Source of the DNA: Rhizobium mongolense subsp. loessense
Lineage (GTDB): Bacteria > Pseudomonadota > Alphaproteobacteria > Rhizobiales > Rhizobiaceae
Assembly: GCF_900099775.1 (NCBI RefSeq)
Contig: NZ_FMTM01000001.1
Coordinates: forward strand, 248,001 to 312,000
DNA: 64,000 nt
Reading direction: 5' to 3'
The notes beneath the pieces are model-generated. The model ran no database searches. It was not told the DNA's origin and saw only the letters and a program-made list of their open reading frames with translations. This document shows, one piece after another, positions 53,766-62,234 of this stretch. Position numbers and translations under genes: made by a program. Numbering within the stretch: position 1 is the stretch's first letter; each line of letters begins with the position of its first letter.

Positions 53766-53779
53766 TTACGTTAACGTCA
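53766..53779. promoter_or_regulatory. Palindrome centred on ACGTTAACGT
   Basis: The 10-bp perfect palindrome ACGTTAACGT (53768-53777) lies in the divergent ETF-QO/SDR spacer, 103 bp before the SDR start. Similar ACGTNNACGT cores are reported, as I recall, for MerR-type LiuR regulators of acyl-CoA and branched-chain catabolism, which fits control of ETF-QO. Confidence 0.45.
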
Positions 53780-53868
53780 ATTATTCTTCGGTGAATGAGA
53801 GCCAGAAGCACCCTTCCCTTTTCCGTCGGCTGCGCCTTATACAGAAGCCGAAGCATCTGGAGGACATC

Positions 53869-54657
53869 ATGGATCTCGGAATCAACGGCAAACGCGCACT
53901 CGTTCTGGCTTCGTCGCGCGGGCTTGGCCATGGCATTGCGGTCGCACTTTCACGCGAAGGCGCAAACGTGCTTCTGTGTGGCCGCAGCGGTGATCAGCTG
54001 GAGGCGAACTGCAAGGCGATCAACGCCGAGGGCAACGGCAAGGCCGACTGGATCTGGGCTGATCTGTCTGACGAGAAATTCGTCGAGACGGTGACTGCGG
54101 CCGTCAACGAAAAGTTCGGCGGCCTGGACATCCTGGTGAACAATACCGGCGGCCCGACCCCCGGAACGACCGAGGACATGACGCCTGAGAAGCTCGAGAC
54201 TTATTTCTTCTCGATGGTGCTGCGCGTCATTTCACTGACCAACGCCCTGCTTCCCGGCATGAAGGCGCAAGGTTGGGGCCGCATCCTTACCGTCGCCTCG
54301 TCTGGTGTCATAGAGCCCATCGCCAATTTAGCGCTTTCCAACACGCTGCGCCCTGCCCTTGCCGGCTGGTCGAAGACGCTCGCCTCGGAAGTCGCAAGCC
54401 ACGGCGTGACGGCCAATTTGCTTTTGCCGGGCAGTATCCTCACCGGACGCCTTGACGAGCTTGATGGCGCGGCTGCCAAGCGCACTGGCAAAAGCATGGA
54501 AGACGTCCGCAGCGACAAGGAAGCGCGCATTCCGGTTGGCCGCTATGGCAAGGTGGAAGAATTCGCAGCAACCGCCGCTTTCCTTTGCAGCCAACCAGCG
54601 AGCTACATCACCGGCTCACTGGTCCGTTGCGACGGCGGTGCGGCGCGTTCGGTTTGA
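53869..54657 (+). CDS. Short-chain dehydrogenase/reductase
   Basis: A 262-residue SDR: the N-terminal nucleotide motif ALVLASSRGLGHGIAVALSREGANVLLCGR, NNTGGPTPG (an NNAG variant) and a C-terminal GSLVRCDGGAARSV. The catalytic tetrad appears altered, since the usual YxxxK is replaced by a less standard segment (LSNTLRPALAGWSKTLA), in which K is present but Tyr is not obvious. The substrate is unknown. The ATG at 53869 follows GGAGGACATC. Confidence 0.8.
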   Translation: MDLGINGKRALVLASSRGLGHGIAVALSREGANVLLCGRSGDQLEANCKAINAEGNGKADWIWADLSDEKFVETVTAAVNEKFGGLDILVNNTGGPTPGTTEDMTPEKLETYFFSMVLRVISLTNALLPGMKAQGWGRILTVASSGVIEPIANLALSNTLRPALAGWSKTLASEVASHGVTANLLLPGSILTGRLDELDGAAAKRTGKSMEDVRSDKEARIPVGRYGKVEEFAATAAFLCSQPASYITGSLVRCDGGAARSV

Positions 54658-54819
54658 CCGTAAACGCGAGATGGGCGTCACGCTGATCATTACGAAAATT
54701 TAAGCCATTATAACCACTTAGTGATTGCGGCTGGCGGATTATGTCTTTTTCGCGCCGCAATGCGGGCGGCTCAATCCGGACCGGAAACTTCGCGCAACCC
54801 GTCAAGACCGGTCTCACAC

Positions 54820-56085
54820 ATGAAGAAATTTTGGATCACCTTCAGCATTATTGCTGTTACGGCCGTCAGCATTTGGCAATTCGGAGAAAGGGTTCCCTTC
54901 GTCGACCAGCTTCCGTACGTCTCGCAGTTGGTCAGGGCGCCTGCGCAACAAGGCGGCAAGGCGCAAGCGGACCAGCAAGTCGGCGGGCAGCATAACCGGC
55001 GGGGAGGCAGCGGCCCGACGCTCGTGAAAACGGTCGCCGCCGTAAAGACAGTGCTGCCTCGAGACGTCACGGCCTCGGGTTGGGCGGAAGCCGACAACAC
55101 CACCACGATCGCCGCGCAGGAACAGGGCCTTGTCACCTCGATCGTCGCGACCGACGGCGCCACCGTCAAGCAAGGCGACCTGATCGTCAAGCTCGACGAC
55201 CGGCCGGCGCAAGCGGCGGTCGACAAGGATAAAGCGACGATCATCCGAGACACAGCGACGCTTTCGGAAGCCGAAACCGCTCTGACACGCGCAGCCGATC
55301 TCCTGGCGCAAAAGGCCGGCACTCAGCAGAGCTACGACCAGGCCAAGGCCGCTCGCGACACGGCTGCCGCCACCGTCGAGGCCGACAAGGCCTCGCTCGC
55401 CTCCGATCAGGTTCTACTCGAACACACGCAAATCCGCGCGCCTTTCGACGGCCGCCTTGGCGACATCGCGGTCAGCCCTGGAGCTTTCGTCGGTGCCGGA
55501 ACGGCGATCGTGACGATTGCCCAATATGATCCGATCTATGTGAAGTTCCATCTGCAGGAACGCGATCTGCGCCAGTTGAAGCTATCGCTCGCCACCGGAC
55601 CCGTCGAGGTCACGACCACACCGGACTCGACGAAGGGCAGCGTGCGCCGCGGCGCGATCAGCTTCTATGACAATACGGTCGACACTGCTTCCGGCACGAT
55701 CCTCGCAAAGGCGCGCTTCGAAAACGCGACCGGCGCGCTCTGGCCCGGGCAATCCGTCAATCTCGTCGTTCACTTCAACAATAAAGAACAGCAGGTCGTC
55801 GTACCGACCGTCGCCGTCAGCCCCGGCGCCGACGGGTTCTTTTCTTATGTCGTGAAGGATGAAAAGGTGCAGATGACGCCCGTCACGGTCGCCCGCGAGA
55901 ACGGCGGTTTCACTGCCGTTTCCGCCGGGCTCTCGGAAGGCGATCACGTCGTCATCGAGGGACAGGCGCAGCTTGCCGACCAGCAGCATGTCGACGAGCA
56001 ATTCGATGACAAGGCGCTGAACGTCGCCTCCGCCGACCAGCCGGCTCACCAGTCCGAAACCCTGGCGGCGGAGGCAGAACAATGA
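54820..56085 (+). CDS. RND efflux periplasmic adaptor (HlyD-like)
   Basis: A 421-residue membrane-fusion protein. It has an N-terminal membrane anchor (residues 5-20), the lipoyl-like halves (TTTIAAQEQGLVTSIVATDGATVKQGDLIVKLDDRPAQ and LLEHTQIRAPFDGRLGDIAVSPGAFVGAG), an alpha-hairpin between them, and a C-terminal beta-barrel/membrane-proximal domain. It overlaps the RND pump gene by 4 bp (ATGA), so the two are translationally coupled. No outer-membrane factor or regulator is adjacent. Confidence 0.9.
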   Translation: MKKFWITFSIIAVTAVSIWQFGERVPFVDQLPYVSQLVRAPAQQGGKAQADQQVGGQHNRRGGSGPTLVKTVAAVKTVLPRDVTASGWAEADNTTTIAAQEQGLVTSIVATDGATVKQGDLIVKLDDRPAQAAVDKDKATIIRDTATLSEAETALTRAADLLAQKAGTQQSYDQAKAARDTAAATVEADKASLASDQVLLEHTQIRAPFDGRLGDIAVSPGAFVGAGTAIVTIAQYDPIYVKFHLQERDLRQLKLSLATGPVEVTTTPDSTKGSVRRGAISFYDNTVDTASGTILAKARFENATGALWPGQSVNLVVHFNNKEQQVVVPTVAVSPGADGFFSYVVKDEKVQMTPVTVARENGGFTAVSAGLSEGDHVVIEGQAQLADQQHVDEQFDDKALNVASADQPAHQSETLAAEAEQ

Positions 56086-59000
56086 TCCCGAATTTCTGCA
56101 TCCGGCGGCCGGTTGCGACGACCCTTCTCGCCATCGGCGTGGTCCTTGCAGGTCTTGCAGGTTACCGGCTTGTGCCAGTCGCGGCCTTGCCGCAGGTCGA
56201 CTTCCCGACGATCAACGTCTCGGCCGCCCTCACCGGCGCCTCGCCGCAGACCATGGCGACTTCGGTTGCAACGCCGTTGATCAAGCAGTTCCAGACCATC
56301 CCCGGCATCAGCGAGATCAGCGCGACAAATTCGCTCGGCAATACCAGTATCATTCTGCAGTTTGACCTCGACCGCAACATCGATGCGGCCGCGGCCGACG
56401 TGCAGGCCGCAATCTCGCATGCGACCCGGCAGTTGCCGGACAACATGACGACGCCGCCGAGCTACCGCAAGACAAACCCGGCCGACGCGCCGGTGATGCT
56501 GCTTGCCGTGCAGAGCGATACGATGCCGCGCAGCAAGCTCGACGCAATCGCCGAAGACATCATCTCGCCGTCGCTCTCCACCCTGCCCGGCGTGGCCGAA
56601 GTGACCGTGTTCGGCGCACAGACTTATGCCGTCCGCGTCGAGGTCGATCCCAACAAGCTGCTTGCCCGCAACATCGGCATCGATACGGTCAACCAGGCAA
56701 TCAGCGCCGCCAATAGCCAGGTGCCGGTCGGCACGCTGCAGAACGACGCGCAGAGCATGACGATCAACGCCGACACGCAGCGTACCAACGCAGCGCAATT
56801 CCGCTCGCTGGTGATCGCAAACCCGAACGGGGCGCCGATTCATCTCGGCGACATCGCCAAGGTGGAAGACAGCGTCGAGAACCAGAATACCGGCAGCTGG
56901 TACGACGGCAACCGCGGCATCATCCTCGCCATCCAGCGCCAACCGGATGCGAACACGGTCGAGGTCGTCGATGCGATCAACGCCAAACTGCCGACGCTGC
57001 ATGCCGAGATACCGTCGTCGGTCACCACCAAGGTCATGAACGATTCCGCCAAGCCGATCCGCGACGCGATTTCCGATGTAAAGTTCACCCTGATGCTGAC
57101 GATTGGCCTCGTTGTGCTCGTTATCTACCTCTTTACCGGCCATTTGACCGCAACGGTCATTCCGGGCCTTGCCGTTCCGCTCTCGCTGATCTCGACCTTC
57201 GGCATGATGTACGTGCTCGGCTACAGCGTCGATAACATCTCGCTTCTCGGATTGACGCTCGCGGTCGGCCTCGTGGTGGATGATGCGATCGTGATGCTGG
57301 AAAACATTCTTAGGCATGTCGAAGAGGGAATGCCGGTCCTCGATGCGGCGATCAAGGGCGCCGGCGAGGTCAGCTACACAATCATTTCGATGTCGGTCTC
57401 CCTGATTGCGGTCTTTATCCCGATCCTGTTGATGGGCGGGGTCGTCGGCCGCATCTTCAACGAATTCGGCATGGTCGTCGCATTGGCGATCGTCGCATCC
57501 GCCATCGTCTCGCTGACGGTAACGCCGATGCTCGGCTCGCGGCTTTCCAGCGGCAAGGGCACCCCGCCCCTCTTCGTCCGCTGGTTCGATGCGGGCTTTG
57601 AACGCACGCTCAGCGGTTACGATCGGGCGGTTGCGTGGTGCCTCGGCCACCGGCCTGCGATCCTTGGCCTGTTCCTCGCTTCGATCGGTTTGAACGCCTA
57701 TCTGTTCATGACGCTGCCCTCCAGCTTCTTCCCGACCGAAGACATCGGCCGGCTGAACATCTCCACAAGAGCACGCCAGGACATCTCCTATCCGGCGATG
57801 GTCGCCTTGCAGAACGAGGCCGCCGCGATCGTGAAACAGAATCCGGCGGTCAATCACGTCATGTCAATCGTCGGCGGCAATGCGCGCAGCCCGCTCAACA
57901 ATGGCACGATGTATGTCGAGCTGAAGGACAAGGCGCAGCGTCCGCCGCTTGACCAGACCTTGCGCGAATTGCGCTCCAGCATCGGCAAGGTGCCCGGCCT
58001 GCAAGCCTTCATCACGCCGCAGCAGAGCCTGCGCTTCGGCGGTCGTCAGACCGCAAGCCAGTATCAGCTCGTCGTTCAGGCACTCAGCGCCGACCAGACC
58101 AATCTCTGGGCCAATAAAATCCAGCAGGCAATGCGCGGCGATCCGCGCTTCACCGACGTGACAACCGATGCGCAGAACAACGCGCTGCAGGCCAATATCG
58201 TCGTCGATTCCGAAAAGGCAGCCGCCTTCGGCATCGATAACAGCCAGCTGCGCACGACCCTGCAGGAATCGTTCAGCGGTTATACGGCAGCGCAAATCCA
58301 ATCCACCGGCGACAGCTACGACGTCATCGTCGAATACGATACCAACAAGCCCTGGGACGATCAGAAGCTTCAGGATATCCGGGTCGCCTCAACCAACGGC
58401 ACGCTGGTCCCGTTGTCGAATTTCGCGAGGGTCGAGCGAAACACCGGACCGGTGACGATCAACCAGACGGGTCAGCTCGTCTCGACAACGGTTTCGTTCA
58501 ACCTACCTGCCGATGAGGCGCTGGGTGACGCAACGGCCGCGATCGATCAGATCAAGAAGGACATCAACATGCCGGCGGACGTCTTCACGTCCTACGGCGG
58601 TACGGCGCAGATCTTCGAGCAGTCGCAAGGCAACACGCCGCTTCTGATCCTCGCCGCGGTGCTGACGATCTATGTGGTCCTCGGCGTTCTCTACGAGAGC
58701 TTCATCCACCCGCTCACCATTCTGTCCGGCCTGCCGGCCGCCGCTCTGGGCGCACTTCTGGCTCTGAAGGTGATGGGCTTCGACCTCTCGCTCATCGCGC
58801 TCATCGGCCTCCTGATGTTGATCGGCATCGTGAAGAAGAACGCGATCATGATGATCGACGTGGCGCTGGAGAACCTGCGCTCCACATCGATGTCGCCTAT
58901 GGAGGCCATTCACGAGGCCTGCGTGCGACGCTTCCGGCCGATCATGATGACGACCTTCTGTGCGCTTCTCGGCGCTCTTCCGATCGCGCTCGGCACCGGT

Positions 59001-59195
59001 GCCAGCTCCGAGCTGCGCCAGCCTTTGGGTGTCGCCGTCGTCGGCGGCCTCATTGTTTCCCAGGCTCTGACACTCTTCATTACACCCGTTATTTTCATCG
59101 AAATGGGCCGGCTGAACAGCTGGCTTCAAAAGCTTTGGCAGCGAAAGAAGCCGATGCCGGACGAAGAGGAGCCGACGGCGATCGCGGCGGAGTGA
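56082..59195 (+). CDS. RND multidrug efflux pump
   Basis: A 1037-residue inner-membrane pump of the HAE1/AcrB (MdtB-like) family. It has the first membrane helix (RPVATTLLAIGVVLAGLAGY), a porter domain, the helix-4 motif GLTLAVGLVVDDAIVMLENI, the helix-10 region LIALIGLLMLIGIVKKNAIMMIDVALE and the internal duplication of two halves. It probably exports drugs or plant-derived compounds with the adaptor upstream. Expression control is not visible. Confidence 0.93.
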   Translation: MIPNFCIRRPVATTLLAIGVVLAGLAGYRLVPVAALPQVDFPTINVSAALTGASPQTMATSVATPLIKQFQTIPGISEISATNSLGNTSIILQFDLDRNIDAAAADVQAAISHATRQLPDNMTTPPSYRKTNPADAPVMLLAVQSDTMPRSKLDAIAEDIISPSLSTLPGVAEVTVFGAQTYAVRVEVDPNKLLARNIGIDTVNQAISAANSQVPVGTLQNDAQSMTINADTQRTNAAQFRSLVIANPNGAPIHLGDIAKVEDSVENQNTGSWYDGNRGIILAIQRQPDANTVEVVDAINAKLPTLHAEIPSSVTTKVMNDSAKPIRDAISDVKFTLMLTIGLVVLVIYLFTGHLTATVIPGLAVPLSLISTFGMMYVLGYSVDNISLLGLTLAVGLVVDDAIVMLENILRHVEEGMPVLDAAIKGAGEVSYTIISMSVSLIAVFIPILLMGGVVGRIFNEFGMVVALAIVASAIVSLTVTPMLGSRLSSGKGTPPLFVRWFDAGFERTLSGYDRAVAWCLGHRPAILGLFLASIGLNAYLFMTLPSSFFPTEDIGRLNISTRARQDISYPAMVALQNEAAAIVKQNPAVNHVMSIVGGNARSPLNNGTMYVELKDKAQRPPLDQTLRELRSSIGKVPGLQAFITPQQSLRFGGRQTASQYQLVVQALSADQTNLWANKIQQAMRGDPRFTDVTTDAQNNALQANIVVDSEKAAAFGIDNSQLRTTLQESFSGYTAAQIQSTGDSYDVIVEYDTNKPWDDQKLQDIRVASTNGTLVPLSNFARVERNTGPVTINQTGQLVSTTVSFNLPADEALGDATAAIDQIKKDINMPADVFTSYGGTAQIFEQSQGNTPLLILAAVLTIYVVLGVLYESFIHPLTILSGLPAAALGALLALKVMGFDLSLIALIGLLMLIGIVKKNAIMMIDVALENLRSTSMSPMEAIHEACVRRFRPIMMTTFCALLGALPIALGTGASSELRQPLGVAVVGGLIVSQALTLFITPVIFIEMGRLNSWLQKLWQRKKPMPDEEEPTAIAAE

Positions 59196-59488
59196 TCTTT
59201 TGGTCGGGCTTTCGCGCATTGCCTCCCACCCTAACTTTCTCCGCACCAGCAGGGAGAGAGGACGCGCCTTTCTCGACGTCGCAAAAGCGGGCAAACCAGC
59301 GCGTCATATGCTCTTTGCCGCGGGGCCAAGGCGGCCACCACCAGATTGGCACAACGACCCTCGCCTTCCCTCTTGAATGTGTCGCCCCTCTGTGGCATCA
59401 CGCGCCTCCTAAATTCCGGGCGCGCGTGCGTCCTTCATGCGGAGCACGACTCCGGTCTCAATCACAATCGGCATGAAGAGGTGCGGGC
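59196..59488. other. Intergenic region, nothing recognised
   Basis: About 290 bp between the RND pump and the Hsp70 gene. The sequence has no convincing ORF, RNA or repeat; it presumably holds the promoter of the Hsp70-like gene. Confidence 0.35.
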
Positions 59489-60781
59489 ATGGCTCAGGCG
59501 CTGGGTTTCGACTTCGGCACGACGAACACGGTTCTCGCCACGGCCAATGGCGGGACGACGCATTCTATGGCGTTCACCAGCGCGGAAGGCACGGCCGAAA
59601 GCATGCGCACGGCTCTTTCCTTCATGAAGGATCCGCAGCTCGGCACATCGGCCCTGAAGGTCGAGGCCGGGCATGCGGCGATCCGCCAGTTCATCGACAA
59701 TCCCGGCGATTGCCGCTTCCTCCAGTCAATCAAGACCTTTGCGGCAAGCGCCCTCTTCCAGGGCACGCTGATCTTTGCCAAGCGCCACAGCTTCGAAGAC
59801 CTGATGGAGGTCTTCATCCGGCGGCTGCGCGCCTATGCGGGCGAAAACTGGTCGACAGATGTGACGCGCATCGTTACCGGGCGGCCGGTGCACTTCGCCG
59901 GCGCCAATCCCGATCCGGCGCTCGCAACCGAACGCTACAACAAAGCGCTCTTGCGCTTCGGTTTTCCGGAAATCCACTACGTCTACGAACCGGTTGCCGC
60001 CGCCTTCTACTTCGCGCAGAACCTGAAGTCGGACGCGACGGTGCTCGTGGCCGATTTCGGCGGCGGCACGACGGACTATTCGCTGATCCGCTTCGAAACC
60101 GTTGCCGGCAAACTCACGGCAACGCCGGTTGGCCATTCGGGCGTCGGCGTCGCGGGCGATCACTTCGACTACCGGATGATAGACAACATCGTCGCGCCGC
60201 AGATCGGCAAGGGGAGTCATTTCAAAAGCTTCGACAAGATTCTTGAGGTGCCGTCGAACTATTATTCGAGTTTTGGCCGCTGGAACCAGCTTTCTATCTT
60301 CAAGACCTCGCGCGAATTCGAGGATCTGAAGAAACTGGTCCGCACGGCGCTCGAACCGGAGAAGCTCGAGATCTTCGTCGATCTCGTCGATCACGACGAG
60401 GGCTATCCGCTCTATCAGGCGATCTCCGCCACCAAGATGGCACTGTCTTCGGCAGACGAAGCACCATTCGATTTCGGCCCGCTCGGCCGCGGTGGCCATC
60501 GCATCATTTGCCGAAAGGACTTCGAAAGCTGGATCGCGGAGGATCTGGCTCGTATCGAAGGCACGCTGGACGACGTTCTGGAGAAGACAGAAACCAAGCC
60601 CGGCGAAATCGATAAGGTCTTCCTGACCGGCGGCACATCCTTCGTGCCTGCCGTCCGCCGCATCTTCACCGAACGCTTCGACGCCGGCAAGATCGAAACC
60701 GGCGGCGAGCTCCTCTCCATTGCCCACGGGCTTGCGCTGATCGGCGAACGCGACGACATCGCGCAATGGACTGTGCAATAG
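59489..60781 (+). CDS. Hsp70-family protein, YegD-like
   Basis: A 430-residue protein that has only the Hsp70 nucleotide-binding domain: phosphate-1 motif GFDFGTTNTVLA, phosphate-2 motif VADFGGGTTDYSL near residue 192 and the adenosine motif FLTGGTSFVPAVRRIF near residue 380. It lacks the C-terminal substrate-binding domain and lid, as in E. coli YegD. Its client or target is not known. The uracil-DNA glycosylase gene starts 57 bp downstream on the same strand and may be co-transcribed. Confidence 0.88.
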   Translation: MAQALGFDFGTTNTVLATANGGTTHSMAFTSAEGTAESMRTALSFMKDPQLGTSALKVEAGHAAIRQFIDNPGDCRFLQSIKTFAASALFQGTLIFAKRHSFEDLMEVFIRRLRAYAGENWSTDVTRIVTGRPVHFAGANPDPALATERYNKALLRFGFPEIHYVYEPVAAAFYFAQNLKSDATVLVADFGGGTTDYSLIRFETVAGKLTATPVGHSGVGVAGDHFDYRMIDNIVAPQIGKGSHFKSFDKILEVPSNYYSSFGRWNQLSIFKTSREFEDLKKLVRTALEPEKLEIFVDLVDHDEGYPLYQAISATKMALSSADEAPFDFGPLGRGGHRIICRKDFESWIAEDLARIEGTLDDVLEKTETKPGEIDKVFLTGGTSFVPAVRRIFTERFDAGKIETGGELLSIAHGLALIGERDDIAQWTVQ

Positions 60782-60838
60782 CCGCAGAGCACGGCACCTG
60801 CCCTTTCATTGCTGCTGCCACTTCGCTAAGGTCGCCGC

Positions 60839-61714
60839 ATGGTCTCCGTCAACGAACTTTCTCCGGCCGAGCTTGCCGCGCTTTTGTATTTCCATGCAGA
60901 AGCCGGCGTCGAATGGCTGCTGGAGGAGGAGGCTGTCGACCGCTTCGCCGAGTTCGGGGCGATAAAGGCAGCGCGGCGCAACGCCGCCGCTCCTCCGCAA
61001 AGCCCGACCCAGCCCGAGCGGCCGGCGGCGGCGCAACGCCAAGCCGCAACGCCGGCTGAGCGCGCATCCCCTCGGCCGCAGCCTGCCATTCCTGATGGCG
61101 AAGCCGTGCAGCACGCGCGCTTTGCGGCCGAGAGTGCGCGATCGCTCGCCGAGCTCAAAACCGCGATCGAGGCCTTCAACGGCTGCAATCTCAAGCACAG
61201 TGCACGTTCGACGATCTTTGCGACGGGCAACGCTGCTAGCGGCATTATGGTGATCGGCTCGGCACCTGGCGCCGACGATGACCGTGAGGGCACGCCTTTT
61301 GCCGGGCGCGGGGGAGAACTTCTCAACAGGATGCTGGCGGCCATTGGGCTCGATCGCGACGCCATTCTTCTGACGCAGGTCATTCCCTGGCGCCCGCCAG
61401 GCAACCGTGTCGCCTCTGTCGCCGAGATGGAAATCTGCCGTCCCTTCATCGAACGCCAGATCGCCCTTGCCGAACCGAAGGTAATCCTGCTGTTCGGCAA
61501 TTTCGCCGCCCGCTTCTTCTTCGGCGAGAACGACACCATTCACGGCCTGCGTGGGCAGTGGAATGAGATCGGAGCCGGGACGCTGACGATACCGGCAATC
61601 GCGACGCTGCACCCGCAGGATCTCCTGACCGCGCCGATCAACAAGCGGCTGGCTTGGAGTGATCTCCTGGCATTTCAGGCACGGCTTAAGTCGCTCGACC
61701 TGATTAGAAAATAG
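60839..61714 (+). CDS. Family-4-like uracil-DNA glycosylase with incomplete Fe-S ligands
   Basis: A 291-residue protein with an N-terminal Pro/Ala-rich linker (about residues 45-90) and a C-terminal uracil-DNA glycosylase domain: GSAPGADDDREGTPFAGRGGELL, PWRPPGNR and TLHPQDLL. The domain matches family 4 (UdgA-like), but two of four cluster cysteines are changed: GCNL keeps the second Cys of C-x2-C while the first is Phe (FNGC), and KCRPP reads PWRPP. The motif GEAPG is GSAPG. It may act without a 4Fe-4S cluster or may have altered activity. Confidence 0.8.
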   Translation: MVSVNELSPAELAALLYFHAEAGVEWLLEEEAVDRFAEFGAIKAARRNAAAPPQSPTQPERPAAAQRQAATPAERASPRPQPAIPDGEAVQHARFAAESARSLAELKTAIEAFNGCNLKHSARSTIFATGNAASGIMVIGSAPGADDDREGTPFAGRGGELLNRMLAAIGLDRDAILLTQVIPWRPPGNRVASVAEMEICRPFIERQIALAEPKVILLFGNFAARFFFGENDTIHGLRGQWNEIGAGTLTIPAIATLHPQDLLTAPINKRLAWSDLLAFQARLKSLDLIRK

Positions 61715-61779
61715 ACAGATATTAAGTTTTGATGAAACGACCCATGCATTTCCGGCATGGCTGTATCCTATTTTGGCGC

Positions 61780-61806
61780 ATTGCAGAATCGATGCTGCAC
61801 TGCAAT
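61780..61806. repeat. Inverted repeat ATTGCAG / CTGCAAT
   Basis: A perfect 7+7 inverted repeat with a 13-bp spacer, about 40 bp upstream of the small gene at 61848. A possible regulatory site; the factor is unknown. Confidence 0.35.
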
Positions 61807-61847
61807 ATATAGTCTGTCTTGGGAGGAATCTGACAGGAACCAAGGCA

Positions 61848-62039
61848 ATGAACGCAAGTTTTCGTCCTATACATTGCGGGTTTGAAACCCTCCGTCTGGC
61901 AAGTGATCCGGCTCGCACCACGCAAGGCTACAGCCGCTTGGGCTTTGCGACCAACGAGCAGATGATCGCCCGTGGGACCGGGATCGGCGGCCGCACGACG
62001 CGGCCCTCCGCAATCTTCGTGGATTTCCAGGAATACTGA
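61848..62039 (+). CDS. Small hypothetical protein 1
   Basis: A 63-residue ORF: MNASFRPIHCGFETLRLASDP, ARTTQGYSRLGFATNEQM, TGIGGRTTRPSAIFVDFQEY. It has no hydrophobic segment and a Gly/Thr/Arg-rich middle. AGGAA lies 10 bp upstream of the ATG at 61848, and a dyad lies further upstream. No family match; codon pattern and ribosome-binding site make translation plausible. Confidence 0.5.
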   Translation: MNASFRPIHCGFETLRLASDPARTTQGYSRLGFATNEQMIARGTGIGGRTTRPSAIFVDFQEY

Positions 62040-62084
62040 GATAAGCCCTGGGCCCGGCCTCGGGCGCGCGATCGGAGTTTTGTG

Positions 62085-62234
62085 ATGTCTGCAGTTTTCG
62101 TTTCGCTTCTGCGCAATATCGACACGATCGAGCATATCCGCGCTGCCGTGTGCGCCGCGAAGGAGTATCAGCGCGAACTTTCTATCGCCAAGCCGGATTC
62201 GCTGGTCAAAGAAATCGCGGCGATCGCGCTTTAA
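62085..62234 (+). CDS. Small hypothetical protein 2
   Basis: A 49-residue ORF: MSAVFVSLLRNIDTIEHIRA, AVCAAKEYQRELSIAKPD, ending EIAAIAL. It should form two amphipathic helices. CGGAG lies 8 bp before the ATG. It follows small protein 1 by 46 bp and its stop overlaps the convergent gene by 4 bp. No family match. Confidence 0.5.
   Translation: MSAVFVSLLRNIDTIEHIRAAVCAAKEYQRELSIAKPDSLVKEIAAIAL

Noticed and set aside
56046..57857. 603-codon minus-strand ORF opposite the RND pump
   Set aside because: His/Arg/Asp-rich shadow of a conserved gene, no start signal.
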